64,000 bases of DNA from Hedera helix. Its lineage: Eukaryota; Streptophyta; Magnoliopsida; Apiales; Araliaceae. Shown here piece by piece: positions 48,634 through 61,454 of this stretch; position 1 is the stretch's first letter, and every line of letters starts with the position of its first letter. The stretch lies in the NCBI GenBank assembly GCA_947179155.2, contig OX359275.1:42517898-42581897 (forward strand), given 5' to 3'. The notes under the pieces were generated by a model. That model was not told where the DNA came from and did not search any database. It was given only the letters and a program-made list of their open reading frames with translations. The translations under genes were made by a program, and so were the position numbers.

Positions 48634-51600
48634 ATGTCCACCTCTTCCTCTTCTATTCTCAACACCAATGACTCCCACAACTCCCTAATAAGCATTAATG
48701 TTGCTGCTCAAACCCCACTCAAACTCACCTCCACCAACTACCTCTCATGGAAACAACAATTTCACACTATTCTCATTGGCTATGACCTCTTAGGCTATAT
48801 TGATGGCTCCAAGCCATGTCCTTCTGCCACACTCACACAACCTGACACACAAAATGACACACCCCCATCCAACCCTGCTCACACTCTCTGGATTCGACAG
48901 GATCAACTAATATTGAATGCAATCATTGGCTCCCTCTCCCACACTATCATACCATTTATTGCACAAGCCAAGACATCTCGCGAAGCCTGGACTATTCTGG
49001 CCACCACCTACGCAAACCCTTCCCGTGGCCGCATCAAACAAGCCAAAAGCCAACTCAAGATGATCACCAAAGGCTCTGACAGTGTCACACAGTTCCTGCA
49101 ATCCATCAAGGCAAAGGCTGATGAACTTGCCCTTCTTGGAGCACCAGTAGATACCGAAGATCTCACCGACAAGATACTTGATGGCCTTGGCGATGAATAC
49201 AAAGAACTGACCCGTGCAATCCAAGCCAGAGACACGCCTATCACCTTTGATGAACTTCATGAAAAGTTACTCAATTTTGAGGCTTCGGTGTTCACAGCGA
49301 AACCTGACCCACTTCACTTTCCTGCTACTGCTAACCCCACGAGTAGAAACCCGGCATTATGGCGCTCCCCTGCTCCTTCAGGCAACCACCATCATACATG
49401 GCGCTCCTCCAACATTCACCAAAACAGGTTTACTACTACACAACCTAGTGGGCAAATCACACCTCAAGGTAATCGCCCATCTCGGCCCTACTTGGGTTAT
49501 TGCCAAATATGCAGGATACAAGGACATACAACAAAACGGTGTCCCTCCTTTCGCCTAGTTCCAATCCACACATCCAACAGTCCTTCCCCTACTTCGACTA
49601 ATCACTTTGCCACCCCATGGCAACCAAGGGCTCATTATGCTTCAAATACTCCCGGCCCTACGTCTTGGCTCTTGGACAGTGGAGCGTCTCACCATGTTAC
49701 GGCTGATCTACACAATCTTTCCATGCATACTCCGTACAATGGCTCGAATGACGTTATGATTGGTGATGGCACGGGTCTCTCTATTACTCATACTGGTTCT
49801 TCCTCACTCCACACAAATAGTAACACTTTTCAATTGAACAATGTCCTATGTGTTCCTGCTATGAAAAAGAATCTAATTTCCATTTCTCAATTTTGTACCT
49901 CCAATAATGTCTCCATTGAATTCTTACCAACTGCTTTTCTTGTAAAGGACATTCAGACGAGGGTCACACTACTGAATGGCAACACTAAAGATGGTATCTA
50001 TGAGTGGCCGGTATCTCCACCCTTGCTTGCTTTTTCCAGTATCAAAACAACTTTGTCCGCGTGGCATCAAAGATTAGGACACCCAGCTTTTCACATTCTG
50101 CATCAGATTGTTTCAAAAAATAATCTAGATTTATCTTCTTCTTTATCCAATAATTTTTCATGTAATGCTTGTCTAAGTAATAAAAGTCACAAATTCTCAT
50201 TCTCTCAATCCACACTTGTCTCTTCTCAACCCCTTTGAACTATCTTTTCTGATGTTTGGACATCTCCAATGATATCAACTACTGGATTTAAATACTATGT
50301 TATTTTTGTGGATCATTTCAGCAGATATATTTGGTTATACCCTCTCAAACACAAATCAGAAGTCGAAGACATTTTTATTAGATTTAAAGCCATTGTTGAA
50401 AAACACTTTGCTAAACCCATTAAAACACTTTACTCTGACAATGGTGGTGAATATATTGCACTTGCCCATTTTCTTTCAACAAATGGTATTTCTCATCTCA
50501 CTACGCCACCTCACACACCTGAACATAATGGTTTTTCTGAACGACGACATCGTCATATTGTAGAAACTGGATTAGCATTACTCTCTCATGCCTCTCTTCC
50601 TTTAAGTTATTGGACTTATGCCTTCGCCACTGCAGTTTATTTAATAAATCGCATGCCAACTCCTACACTAAATCTTTCCTCTCCTTATGAAATAATTTTT
50701 ACAACAACTCCTAATTACTCAAAACTCAAAATTTTTGGCTGTTTATGCTATCCCTGGCTTAGACCATATACAACCAACAAATTAGACCCTCGATCCAAAC
50801 CATGTGTCTTTCTTGGACACTCTCTACGTCAGCGTGCCTACTACTGCCTTGATCCATCCACTTCCAAAATATATGTCTCTCGGCATGTTCGCTTTGTTGA
50901 GTCTGTTTTCCCCTTCCATAATCTCTCTGCTTCCTCCTCTTGTCCTCAATCAACTTTCATTGATACTTGGATTCCACCACCAATTACACTTCCCACCTTG
51001 CCTTTGGTACCGCCACTCAATCAGTCATCTGCAGTAGACGCTCAACAGCAATCCCCCAATGCAGCTTCACCACCAACTCTCCCACCACCATCACGTGAAC
51101 CTTCCGCTACCAACAATTCCCCCCAACCATCACCACATATAAGTCCCCCTGCGCCTCCGCCACAACCCACCCACACCATGACTACTCGGGCCAAAAACAA
51201 TATACGCAAACCCATCGCCAAAATGAATCTTCATACCCAATTAATCACAGGTGATGATCAAGAACCATCAACAGTGACCCACGCTCTCAAAGATCTTAAG
51301 TGGCGTCGTGCCATGTCTGATGAGTATGATGCTTTAGTAAAGAATGACACCTGGACTCTAGTTCCACCGGATACAATTCAAAATCTAGTTGGATGTAAGT
51401 GGGTTTTTCGAACTAAACGCAAATCCGATGGTTCTGTTGACAGGTTCAAAGCCCGATTGGTTGCAAAAGGCTTCCATCAACGTCCTGGCATCGACTACCA
51501 CGACATTTTCAGTCCGATTATCAAACCTCCTACCGTCCGAATTGTTCTCAGTATAGCAATTAGCCATGGTTGGTCCTTAAGACAACTTGATGTAAACAAC

Positions 51601-52827
51601 GTTTTTCTTCAAGGACATCTCTCAAAGAATGTATACATGTCACAGCCACCGGGATTTGTTGATAATGACAATCCCACTCATGTCTGCAAACTCCATAAAG
51701 CAATATATGGCCTGAAACAAGCCCCTCGGGCGTGGTATCATGAACTCAGAACATTTCTTCTCCAATTTGGTTTTCAGAATTCATATGTTGATACTTCACT
51801 GTTTGTTTTTCATGCTGGTGGTCACACCATGTATCTTCTTGTATATGTTGATGATTTAATTCTCACAGGAGACAATGATACCAAAATTACTGACTTTATT
51901 GCCCTTCTAGCTCAGTGATTTTCCATCAAAGACCTTGGCTTATTAACTTACTTTCTGGGTGTCGAAGTTATCCCAAATAAACATGGTGTGTTACTCTCCC
52001 AAAGGCGATATATTATGGATCTCCTCAATCAAACCAAGATGCAAGATGCCAAGCCTGTTCTTACTCCAATGCTAACCAGTCCCACTCTCATGTTAACCTC
52101 CGGTTCTTCTTTGTCTGATCCAACTGAGTATCGTCATGTAGTTGGGAGCCTCCAATATTTGCTAATCACAAGACCAGATATTGCCTTTGCTGTCAACAAA
52201 CTGTCCCAATATATGCAATGCCCAACCACTGAACATTGGTCCTTTGTTAAACGACTCCTACGTTATCTTGTTGGCACCATTAATGATGGTTTACAAATTC
52301 ACAAAGATTCTACTCTTAGTTTGCATGCTTTCTCGGACGCATCTCTCAGTCTACAAGCTTTCTCTGATGCTGATTGGGTAGGGGACAAAGACACATTTTC
52401 CTCAACCAGTGCTTATGTTGTGTATCTTGGAAAAAATCTAATCTCCTGGAGTTCTAAAAAGCAACGAACTGTTGCTCGCTCCTCCACTGAGGCAGAGTAT
52501 CGCTCAGTTGCAAATACAGCTGCTGAACTTAATTTCATTTGTTATCTCTTGACTGATCTTGATATTTCACTTTCCTACTGTCCAGTCATTTACTGTGACA
52601 ATATAGGTGCAACTCAGTTATGTTCCAATCCAATTTTTCATTCCCGCATGAAGCATGTTGCAATTGATTTTCATTTTATCCGGGATCAAGTACAAAATGG
52701 TGATCTTCGTGTCGCACATGTCTCTTCTGAAGATCAGTTTGCTGATGCTCTCACCAAGCCACTTCCGCGCCAACGCTTTCTTCATCTTAAACACAAGATT
52801 GGACTCCTCTCCCGACCTCCATCTTAA
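48634..52827 (+). pseudogene. Copia gag-pol polyprotein with two premature TGA codons
   Basis: One reading frame of 1398 codons is interrupted only at 50236-50238 and 51916-51918, both TGA and both in frame. Segments: gag (SNYLSWKQQF, then a CCHC zinc knuckle CQICRIQGHTTKRC); protease (WLLDSGASHH); integrase zinc domain (WHQRLGHPAFH and CNACLSNKSHKF); catalytic core (YSDNGGEYIA, EHNGFSERRHRHI), reading across the first stop; RT (KWVFRTKRKSDGSVDRFKAR, YVDDLILTGDN), with the second stop after the YVDD block; RNase H (DADWVGDK, ARSSTEAEYRSVA, HVAIDFHFIRDQ). Both stops could come from CGA arginine codons by C-to-T change at a CpG. The RNase H start holds a 30 bp in-frame duplication (52318-52377). 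Without suppression it would make only gag-protease and separate fragments. Confidence 0.93.
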
Positions 52828-52834
52828 GGGGGCA

Positions 52835-53026
52835 TAATAGAGATACTCAGCTTCTTAGACTTGGTCTTCCATATCAGATTGTATAATTCAAATGTATTTA
52901 GCTGTCACCCATAGTTATAGGGATTAGTTTGCAACTGTCCTACTTTGTAGGATATTCTCTTATCTTCTTATGTATTTATATGGTTGTTCAATCAATACGA
53001 AATATAAGCTTTTACAAGTTCTATCA
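52835..53026 (+). repeat. Copia 3' LTR
   Basis: 192 bp, same ends as the 5' LTR; one 10 bp deletion relative to it. It follows the purine-rich AAGGGGG tract directly after the polyprotein stop. Confidence 0.92.
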
Positions 53027-53605
53027 CATGAGTTGTAATGGACTCAGCCATGGTGATTAGACTCCTACGACCCCTCTTTCCAGATAAAATCAGTTTCTTA
53101 TAAACAAATTCTCTAGAGGAAATCAAATCCAAGGTGGTTAATTTAGAGCGTGAAACGGGTTAATTCAGGTAAGTAAGTAAGAATTGTGGTGGGTTTGTTT
53201 AAAGTGGTAGTAGATACAAACATTTTATTTTCTTTCAAAGTATATTTTCAACAGAAAGGGTTGGAGAAATTTTCAACAGCCAGATTGACAGACTGATGAT
53301 GTGAAACTTGATATAGTTAAAGCAAGGGAGGCATAATTAAATATTAATACCTGCTCATTAAGAGGCATCTTTCTCAAATAAAGCTCATATGTAAAACAAG
53401 AAGAAAAAAAATATTTTCTTTTACCAGAGTCTTCCTTGAATCTAAATGGAATAGCTGCTTCAATGAAATGAACGATGGATCTGAAATCGGAGGGCTGATA
53501 AGTTGGCTGAGAGGAGGTTGACGATTCTACGGCGCCAAGGGGTGGTGGGGACGGATGACGGGTGATGCTTACGTAGGATTGGGAAGGGGTGGAGTTACGG
53601 CGCAT
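53027..53605 (-). pseudogene. 5' part of LPPE-like copy 1 and an upstream candidate exon
   Basis: 53027 to about 53112 is the remainder of the LPPE exon split by the copia element. It encodes the REFVYKKLL and MAESI-type start region on the minus strand. Further upstream on that strand, a possible first exon runs from the ATG at 53605: MRRNSTPSQSYVSITRHPS, then DFRSIVHFIEAAIPFRFKED and a GT donor after TCTG. I do not recognise this exon. It may be the 5' end of the same transcript or of another gene; a clean join into the LPPE frame could not be found. Confidence 0.4.
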
Positions 53606-56542
53606 GGTTAGCTTGTGCCTTTTATTTCTTTATTTTTTCTCTCTTTATCACCGTCTATTTTTTAAACAATTATGTTAATTTTAAATTTAAAAGTATTTTA
53701 AATTCATTTTAAAAAATTAACAATTAATAATATAATTTTATTAAAAAATAATTAAAATAAAATTATCTTACCTAATATTAATTTACTACTTTTATTAAAA
53801 TATATATGCGATAATATAAGTTTAATCTTACAAAATATTAAACTATACTATTATTAAAATATATATGGGTATAAATATAATAAATTGACCAATAATATGA
53901 CTCAATTATTAAATTAAAATTAATTACTCTATTAAATAATATATTGATTAAAAGTTATAATAGTATCATAATTGTACAATAAGAACACATAAAATAAAAA
54001 TAAGTAATAAATTTATAATAAACAATTATAAGACCAACTCACTTACTATTAATTTACTATTTTTATTAAAATTTAAGTGTAATTATATTTTAAATAAAAA
54101 TAAGATTTTATTATTATTACTAATATAATATAATTATGGATGGAAACGATAATTAAAAGCTCAATTTGGTTGATTCGATTCAATATAAGAAAAACTTTTA
54201 GTTGAATTAAAATTTTCACAAAAATTATCTTACTTAATTTGAATTTGTTAATATTACTAACATATAAGCATAATTATATTTCAAGCACAAATAGACTACT
54301 CGTACCAAAGAAATCTCAAAATATTTTGAATTGAAAGTAAAAGAAAGTTTACGTTTAATGCATAATTATTAGTACAAAATTTTTTTTATTTCAAAATAAA
54401 AAATGTAAACATAAATAACTCAAAAAATACTATAAAAAAAAAATCTAAATCATAAAAAAAATATGCATATACAAGTCCAAAAATATGCATATATAAAAAA
54501 ATATGCATAACTTAAAGAGTAAAAATTTTAAAAAATGAAAATTTTATTATTAAAAATAAATAATTAATAAAAAATTGAGAAAATATCTAAAATATTAGTA
54601 TGTGAAAAACAAAATAGTTGCAAGTCCAAAAGTAATAATCCTATTACTTATTCTAATTAAAATATTATATAAAAAATAAATATAAAATTTAAGAATAAAA
54701 AATAATACCCTGTATTTTGCACGGAGCATAGTGCTAGTTTAAAAAAATTAAAGATTAAAAAAATGTGTTTATAGCATCTCAAGACATAAAGAAAGTCAAA
54801 AAAAATAATAAGTTTATACACACAACAATCAAACACTAAATTAAACACTATATTCATCAACATTATTAAAAAATAAGAAATGATATAGATTTTAATGTTA
54901 TGCTATATTTTTTAATGATATAAATTAATATAATATTCGATTATTGTGTGTTTATATTTATTCAAAAAAAATATCAAACATTAATTTAAATACCACGGGA
55001 AACGAGAAAAAGTCCAAAATGGAATCAGCTTCAAGACCCCGTCTCTTGATTTGGGTATACTTTAAACAGATTAGATTATCTCAAATGCAAATGTGACAAA
55101 TTAATCTAGTGGCTTTTTACATGGCATCCAACAAATAACAACTACAAAAGGGGTTGACATGTTCAATTAATAAAATATTTAATTAAAGAAGTCACACAAG
55201 ATACCCTATTTTGTATGCTTATATGTACCGATAGGTTTCTTTGAATAATTATGTATACACAAAAAAACAATCATAACATTAATTTTAACAATTAAAAATA
55301 TATACATATTACAGATTTTAAAATAAGCACACATTTTTAAAGACTAAAATCAATATAGTAATTAATTTTGTTATTGGTTGTTGTGTACCTAGACTTATCA
55401 TGTTTTTTTTGAATTCTATTCAAAGTACCATCAGGTTAAATAAAATGAATGACTAATAAATAATAACAAAGCTAAAAAAAGAGAGGAATTTATCATGATT
55501 TAAAATTTTTAGATATCCTATCCTAAAACGAGAGGATTGCACTTAAAACAAGACTCATTGATGGATAAGATCACATTTTCATGACAAAAGATAAAGGTGT
55601 ATATGTTAGGGCAAAATTAATGAAATGAACAGCCCAATCTCTATGTTTGAAGCTTTACCGGGAAGTTTCTACTTGTTGATACTTTGTTTTCTCTAATTCC
55701 GAAACACAACAATAGACTTGCAACTATAGTATAAAAAAAAAACTTTTCTTTAATAGTGGGAGTTCAGAAAAGGATATGATCGTAGATAAAGACTTAAACC
55801 TGTGCGGGGTAGGGGCGGACAATGAATTGTTAATCCATCACACGCCGCCTGAAAAATAGATTTTAATTAGAATCATTAGTAGAAAGAATTAAATAATTCT
55901 GTTGATACTAATACATTCGAGCAATCAAACGTTTCATAGTTAGTAAACTAATTTATTGTCATAACTTGAATTTTTCAATAAAATAGATTTATTTTTATTT
56001 AAATCATGATCATAAGCAAGTGCATAAATATACTACTCATCCGATTAATCAATTCTTCAAAACAACTATCAGGCTTTTCAATTCCTGCGGGCCTGTATGG
56101 TTTCTAAGGAATACAGTCACCTGAATAATCTAAACTATCAGGTCACTTATATATACCTTGATATGTGCTTGCACAAATATATATATATATATATATATAT
56201 ATCTTTAAATCAATTTATGAAACTTTAAATTTTGAAATTGCTATGCACCACTTTAAGTTTATAATTTGTATATGCTTGAATTCATAATTTTTGAATTTAT
56301 TTAAAAGTCAAAACATATTTTTAATTCTGAAACGGTGACGATTAATATTTTGTAGTATCTCATATTTGTGAGGATTGTGCAAGGTGTGGAAATTATGTAA
56401 CAACTGGGAACCCATGGATCTACTTATCTTTTTTGAAATTGAGGGCTAGTGAAGCTGAATATTTTCCCATTTTAAAATTAAAAATATATTTTTAAAATGA
56501 ATTTTTTTCCTTAAACAAATATTTTTCAAATATATATTTAGT
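53606..56542. other. AT-rich non-coding flank of unit 1
   Basis: Very AT-rich with many short homopolymers. It probably includes the promoter of the minus-strand gene remnant at 53605, and has a (AT)n tract near 56180-56202. A GC-containing ACACGCCGCCTG near 55840 is isolated. No gene is supported. Confidence 0.5.
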
Positions 56543-57328
56543 CAAATTCGAATCCACAAAGACCCCACCAAGGCGCCAACAACCACTTGGCTGACGGTAT
56601 GAAATTGCTGGGAAACCCGTAACCATGACTGCAAAAACAGCAACACACCATGAGAAATCTACAGTTCTGGGCGTTTTAATTTTTCCTTTAAGACGGTCTG
56701 TAAAAATAAGGAACCCATAAGACATCTAATCTAGTGGACACAGATTGGTCAATTAAATTAACCAATAAACTAGATATATATATATATACAAGAACACATT
56801 GTTTTTCTATGATAAACTAGTTAGAAATAACAACAAATGAAGGAAATAAATCTTTATATCTACTTTATATCAAACCTAGCTTCCAATATGATTACAGTTC
56901 AGGAAAGATGAGGGTTCTTATTGGAATTTGTCAGTTATCAAAAAAACATTTTTAAGTTTGTACAAGTATTTTTGCTCTACATCACTAGCTTTACCGTCGC
57001 CTAGCTGTTAAACTGATTACAAGTCTGGAAGATTAAATTAACAAGTAATTTTACAAGAATATGATCTCCTATAAATGACAGGGAAGTTACAGGTGTATTG
57101 GGTACGTGTTACTATTATATACGAGTACTAAGAAAGTCCATTAAAAGAGTTCAGATGATACATACAAAATGGGAACCAAGTGCCAAGAGACCCCCCAGCA
57201 AGAGTTGTTGCAAGTCCATTCACCCCAAGCCATTCCATTACTTCAATAGTCACCAGTAAAAGGGAATATTGCAAATTAGAAACGGTAATCTTTTTACTTA
57301 TTTATGTAAATAAAGGGCCATTCCATGA

Positions 57329-57329
<1 letters not shown>

Positions 57330-57362
<33 letters not shown>
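57330..57362. repeat. (AT)n microsatellite, unit 2
   Basis: Longer allele of the tract at 45163-45188 in unit 1. Confidence 0.8.
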
Positions 57363-57364
<2 letters not shown>

Positions 57365-58311
57365 TTATAAAAGAAATCGAGATTATCTCTTGGGAAAAAA
57401 GTTCTTCCGTAGAGTTTCCAAAACTCCACATAAGAACTTTGGGGCGAAAGGGTACACACTGCACACCCAAAGAGTTGTGGTTGCTGCCAATGGCGGACCC
57501 ATAAATTTTTGGTTCTAGAGACGAATTTTCTCTGAAATAAATTTATTTTAAACAAAATATAAAGATTTCTTTTACCCCTATATATATAGAAAGGTTCTAA
57601 ATAAACTGTCAGTAATTTTTTTTCCGGTATAACGTTTTTAATACATAAAGTATTGATATTTTATGTTTTTCATTTAAAAAAGAACAATATATGCAAATTT
57701 CTTCAGACATGTTAAAATTGAAATACAAAGATATTATTAATTTGCTATATTATAAAAGTGAATGAAACTTTTATTGCATTTTAATTTACTAGTAGTATAA
57801 AATGACATGATCTTAAATTTATCATCACAATTAACTAAACACTCAATAAATTTAAAATGGAGTTAAATATGAAATATAAATATATCCTTAAAATTCATAA
57901 AATTTATAAATGTGATTCTTTTTTGAGGAACGGAGAAGAGCAATATTTATGATTGTATTGTTTAAAATTAAATTCATTGATACTAATATTAATCATTATG
58001 ATTTTATATTTTTAGAAATATGCAAATAGGTACCTTTTATATTAAAAAAATTCGGAAAAGTCCCGGGGGCGCGGCCCCCACTGCCCCCAGTGCCCTGGTT
58101 GTGGGGTGCCTCCATAAAGAATGAAAAATAAAAAAACTCATTAGATAGCAATAGGCATTAGGCAAGAATATTAAGTGTTATATCTTCTTCCCAGGAGACC
58201 TGTCTAGATTGTGATTATTAGAAGAATAAATCTAAAATGCTTGCACATTAATACTAAGGATTAACTACAATCTGATACACCACGATTGTAGTAAAGAAAA
58301 CAAATTATATA

Positions 58312-58596
58312 GTCTCTTCGTTCCAAAATTAAAAATATATTTCTAAAACAACGATTTTTAATGATAATTTTATTTTTTCAAATACATCCATAACATTTGC
58401 TAGATATGTTATAGTAGTTTACTCAATCTAACCTAGTATACAAGTAATGATGGTAGTACTGAATCTACCTAGCTAGTATATAAGTAATTGAATATTAAAA
58501 ACTTCATGTGACTTTATAATTTAAAAAAAAAAAGTATCTATAATTTTAGAACATGCTACAAAGAAAAATATATATTTAATTTTGGAACGGAGTGAG
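58312..58596. mobile_element. Stowaway-like MITE, unit 2 copy
   Basis: Ends GTCTCTTCGTTCCAAAATTA and TTAATTTTGGAACGGAGTGAG are better-preserved inverted repeats than in unit 1, between TA dinucleotides. Duplicated copy of the element at 46137-46422. Confidence 0.7.
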
Positions 58597-61275
58597 TACT
58601 GCATTCAAATAATATCACATGAGATCCCGTTTCACATGGGACCAAGTTATTATGCATGTGAGATGAATCTTGTGTAACTAGCATATTTTTTTGTGAAAAT
58701 AGCAGTTCCATTTAATTATATCAGTTTAGAAAGTTGAGCAAGATAGTTACTTGACAGATTAGCGACGAAAACACTGAAGAATATTGACTGCATGTGAGGA
58801 TGGCATTCCAGGATCAGACTTCAAGGTAGGAAAAGGTCGCTCCTGTTTTAGTATCTGCTTTAGAGTGATCGAGAGCCCACCATTTAGATAAGCACCCAAA
58901 ATTTACCACAATGCTTTAGTATCATGCCTCAAATGGATGACTGTATAAAAAAAGGCTATCAAAAAGCCACTTGCCCTGCAGTCAAAGAATTTATTCCTTA
59001 GAAATCATAAGAAAAGTGTTATCATTTTAATAATGAAGGAACAGCACTTACATGCTACTAAGATTGCAAACAGTAGCTTCAAAAAACTTCAGATAAATGT
59101 ACAAATAGTTTAATCATATTGGGCAATGTATTTAAACTCACGAAGATGACTGTAAAGCCAATGATTAAATAACATAAATATCAATTATATATGCGCCAAA
59201 AGGCGTTTGAATGGTTCCTAGAAGATGGGAAAAGCAATGCAAATGTTTAATTTGACAAATTGATAAACCAATTCATTACAAAAAGTAGTAAACTTCAATT
59301 AAGCAAAAACTTACCCCGTTGAGCTGAAGAATTATGAAAGTCGGTCCTAGTCTAGTCGGTCATCCCTCTAGTGGAATAATATCAAAAAGCACCCCAAGGC
59401 CAATAAAGCGAATTCATTTTACTCATGGTCAACTGTGTTGCAAATATCACCCGAGAATTCTAGCTTTGTTTATGTTTTACAGTATGCTAAGCTGGAATAT
59501 TGGAAGTCTAATCATGTAGAAACCCTCAGCTAGCGCACTAGCATATTCAAGAATAAGGGCTCTCCAGCAAAATTAAATGAAATAGTGATCGACTTATAAT
59601 GGCGGCAAGTATAATGAGTTTTATTACAGACACGTGCCTTCGTATAGTTAAAAAGGTGAGGCATTGCAAACTGTGGTTGATGGAAAACTTAGTTATAGCA
59701 TAACAACCACTTTCTGGAAACTCGCTTTAGAAAACCAGAATAAAACTCTGGCCAAACATAGGGTCGATATCTGGAAAAAATAGCAGAAATGTTGAAGAAA
59801 TCCTGGATTCTGAAAATTTTCAACGAAGCCGGAATAATTCTTTTTCATTTTTTTCTGTGGTTGAAGCCTTCTTTTAGATAATTAATGATGAGTAACTTTA
59901 ATAAATAATCCCTCCTTAGTCCCTAATGTTAGAATTAGTATCTCTTCGATCGGTTAACTTGTAATGTTCCATATCAGTTCCATTCAAGTTTTGCAATAGA
60001 TTATTCTCATAAAATTTGCTACCACTTTCCTTTTTTTTCTTTATTGCTTTTGTTTTTTGATAAATAGCTCTATTTTCTCTCTCCTATCAACAAATTTTCC
60101 TTTTATTGTTAAAAATAATTTCTTACAAAATCTATTTTGAACCAAAACACTAAGGAAAGGATGTGGGCGGTTGAGAATTCCATAAATGGTTTAGATCGAG
60201 TTATACTAGTACATTTTAATAAGCGATTACCATTACTGATAATGGATCCGACTATGGTGAAATTGAAAATCAACTTTATTATAGTCAGTTATAAGATTTT
60301 TGATTACATTGTCACCAATATACATTTAATGTAATAAAAAACCTTACAATTTACTATAGTGAAGTTAATTTTCAATTTCACCATAACCAAATCACATAAT
60401 AAGAGAAGTTTACACTTTTCAAGTCATATTATTCAAACTACTTATACACGTCACACCTCCCCTCTTTTCCCTCTTTTTTTTCTTATCTATAATCATCGCT
60501 CACCAGTTCATCACCAAGCAGTACACGATAGAGAGTAAAGGTCAACGAAAATAGAATCTGTTTTTTATACAAATCTTAAGCTGTATAAAAATAATCTTAT
60601 CCTTGTCATCCACATGATGACTCTTACTTCTCATACTTCATCGAAAAGTTTCCACCACTGGAGCGCAGACTAGTAAATTTACAGATTTAGACCATAAATT
60701 TGGGTATCAAATTAACTAATGAAAATATCAATTTTCTAAATTTAATATACATATCAAATATGGAAAAGATACTAACCAGATGATTGAGAGTGGATTCTAG
60801 TCCACCAGCTGCAAACTCACAAAAATCGTCAATAGAAACTTCTTGTTCAAGAGCTGAAATCCCTTCATCTCCATTACTCCCTCTGCGTACATGAGTTATA
60901 ATGGACTCAGCCATGGTGATTAGACTCCTACGACCCCTCTTTCCAGAGAAAAGCAGTTTCTTATAAACAAATTCTCTAGAGGAAATCAAATCCAAGGTGG
61001 TTAATTTAGAGCGTGAAACGGGTTAATTCAGGCAAGTAAGTAAGAATTGTGGTGGGTTTGTTTAAAGTGGTAGTAGATACAAACATTTTATTTTCTTTCA
61101 AAGTATATTTTCAACAGAAAGGGTTGGAGAAATTTTCAACAGCCAGATTGACAGACTGATGATGTGAAACTTGATATAGTTAAAGTAAGGGAGGCATAAT
61201 TAAATATTAATACCTGCTCGTTAAGAGGCATTCTCAAATAAAGCTCATATGTAAAACAAGAAGAAAAAAAATATT

Positions 61276-61454
61276 TTCTTTTACCAGAGTCTAAATGGAA
61301 TAGCTGCTTCAATGAAATGAACGATGGATCTGAAATCGGAGGGCTGACAAGTTGGCTGAGAGGAGGTTGACGATTCTACGGCGCCAAGGGGTGGTGGGGA
61401 CGGATGACGGGTGATGGCTACGTAGGATTGGGAAGGGGTGGAGTTACGGCGCAT
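61276..61454 (-). pseudogene. Candidate first exon, unit 2, with 11 bp deletion
   Basis: Counterpart of the exon at 53605, beginning MRRNSTPSQSYVAITRHPS. Relative to unit 1 it has lost 11 bp just before the donor (after IEAAIPFR), which shifts the frame. Unit 2 also lost 3 bp in a following conserved stretch near 61230. The gene is not recognised. Confidence 0.4.

Larger units (their letters stand above)
48363..53026 (+). mobile_element. Ty1/copia LTR retrotransposon (4.66 kb), unit 1 only
   Basis: 5' LTR 48363-48564 (202 bp) and 3' LTR 52835-53026 (192 bp) are identical apart from a 10 bp indel. A primer-binding site TGGTATCAGAGC (initiator-Met tRNA type) follows the 5' LTR at 48565, and a purine tract AAGGGGG precedes the 3' LTR at about 52826. 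Domain order gag-protease-integrase-RT-RNase H is copia-type; gag and RT features suggest the Ale/Retrofit group (inference). LTRs begin TAATAG, not the usual TG, and end CTATCA. Comparison with the empty site in unit 2 (near 60890) shows no clear 5 bp target duplication. Confidence 0.95.
44374..56542. repeat. Segmental tandem duplication, unit 1 (12.17 kb)
   Basis: From CAAATTCGAATCC at 44374 onward the sequence repeats at 56543 with the same orientation and order. Only scattered single-base changes are seen, along with microsatellite length changes and a few indels. Unit 1 alone contains the copia element (48363-53026). It lacks two segments present in unit 2 (59297-59416 and about 59551-59766). 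The homology can be followed to 56171, where the window ends in unit 2; the true right edge of the unit lies between 56172 and 56542 or includes that interval. Confidence 0.93.
56543..60914 (-). pseudogene. LPPE: LPPE-like lipid phosphate phosphatase, decayed copy 2
   Basis: Same exon relics as unit 1. The first is uninterrupted here: 60914-60777 encodes MAESIITHVRRGSNGDEGIS through GGLESTLNHL (46 codons) followed by a GT donor. The PAP2 exon starts at 58975 and holds ILKQGRPFPTLKSDPGM and PSSH. EVMEWLGVNGL lies at about 57255-57175 and SWLRVSQQFHTVSQVVVG at 56628-56543. It shares the extra T in the SKWL region and the two-base loss after PSSH with copy 1, so both arose before the duplication. 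The 3' end is cut at 56543. With the PAP2 frame broken twice it is unlikely to make an active phosphatase. Confidence 0.75.

Noticed and set aside
48907..49260. Minus-strand frames inside the copia gag region
   Set aside because: Shadows of the gag-pol frame; no independent features.
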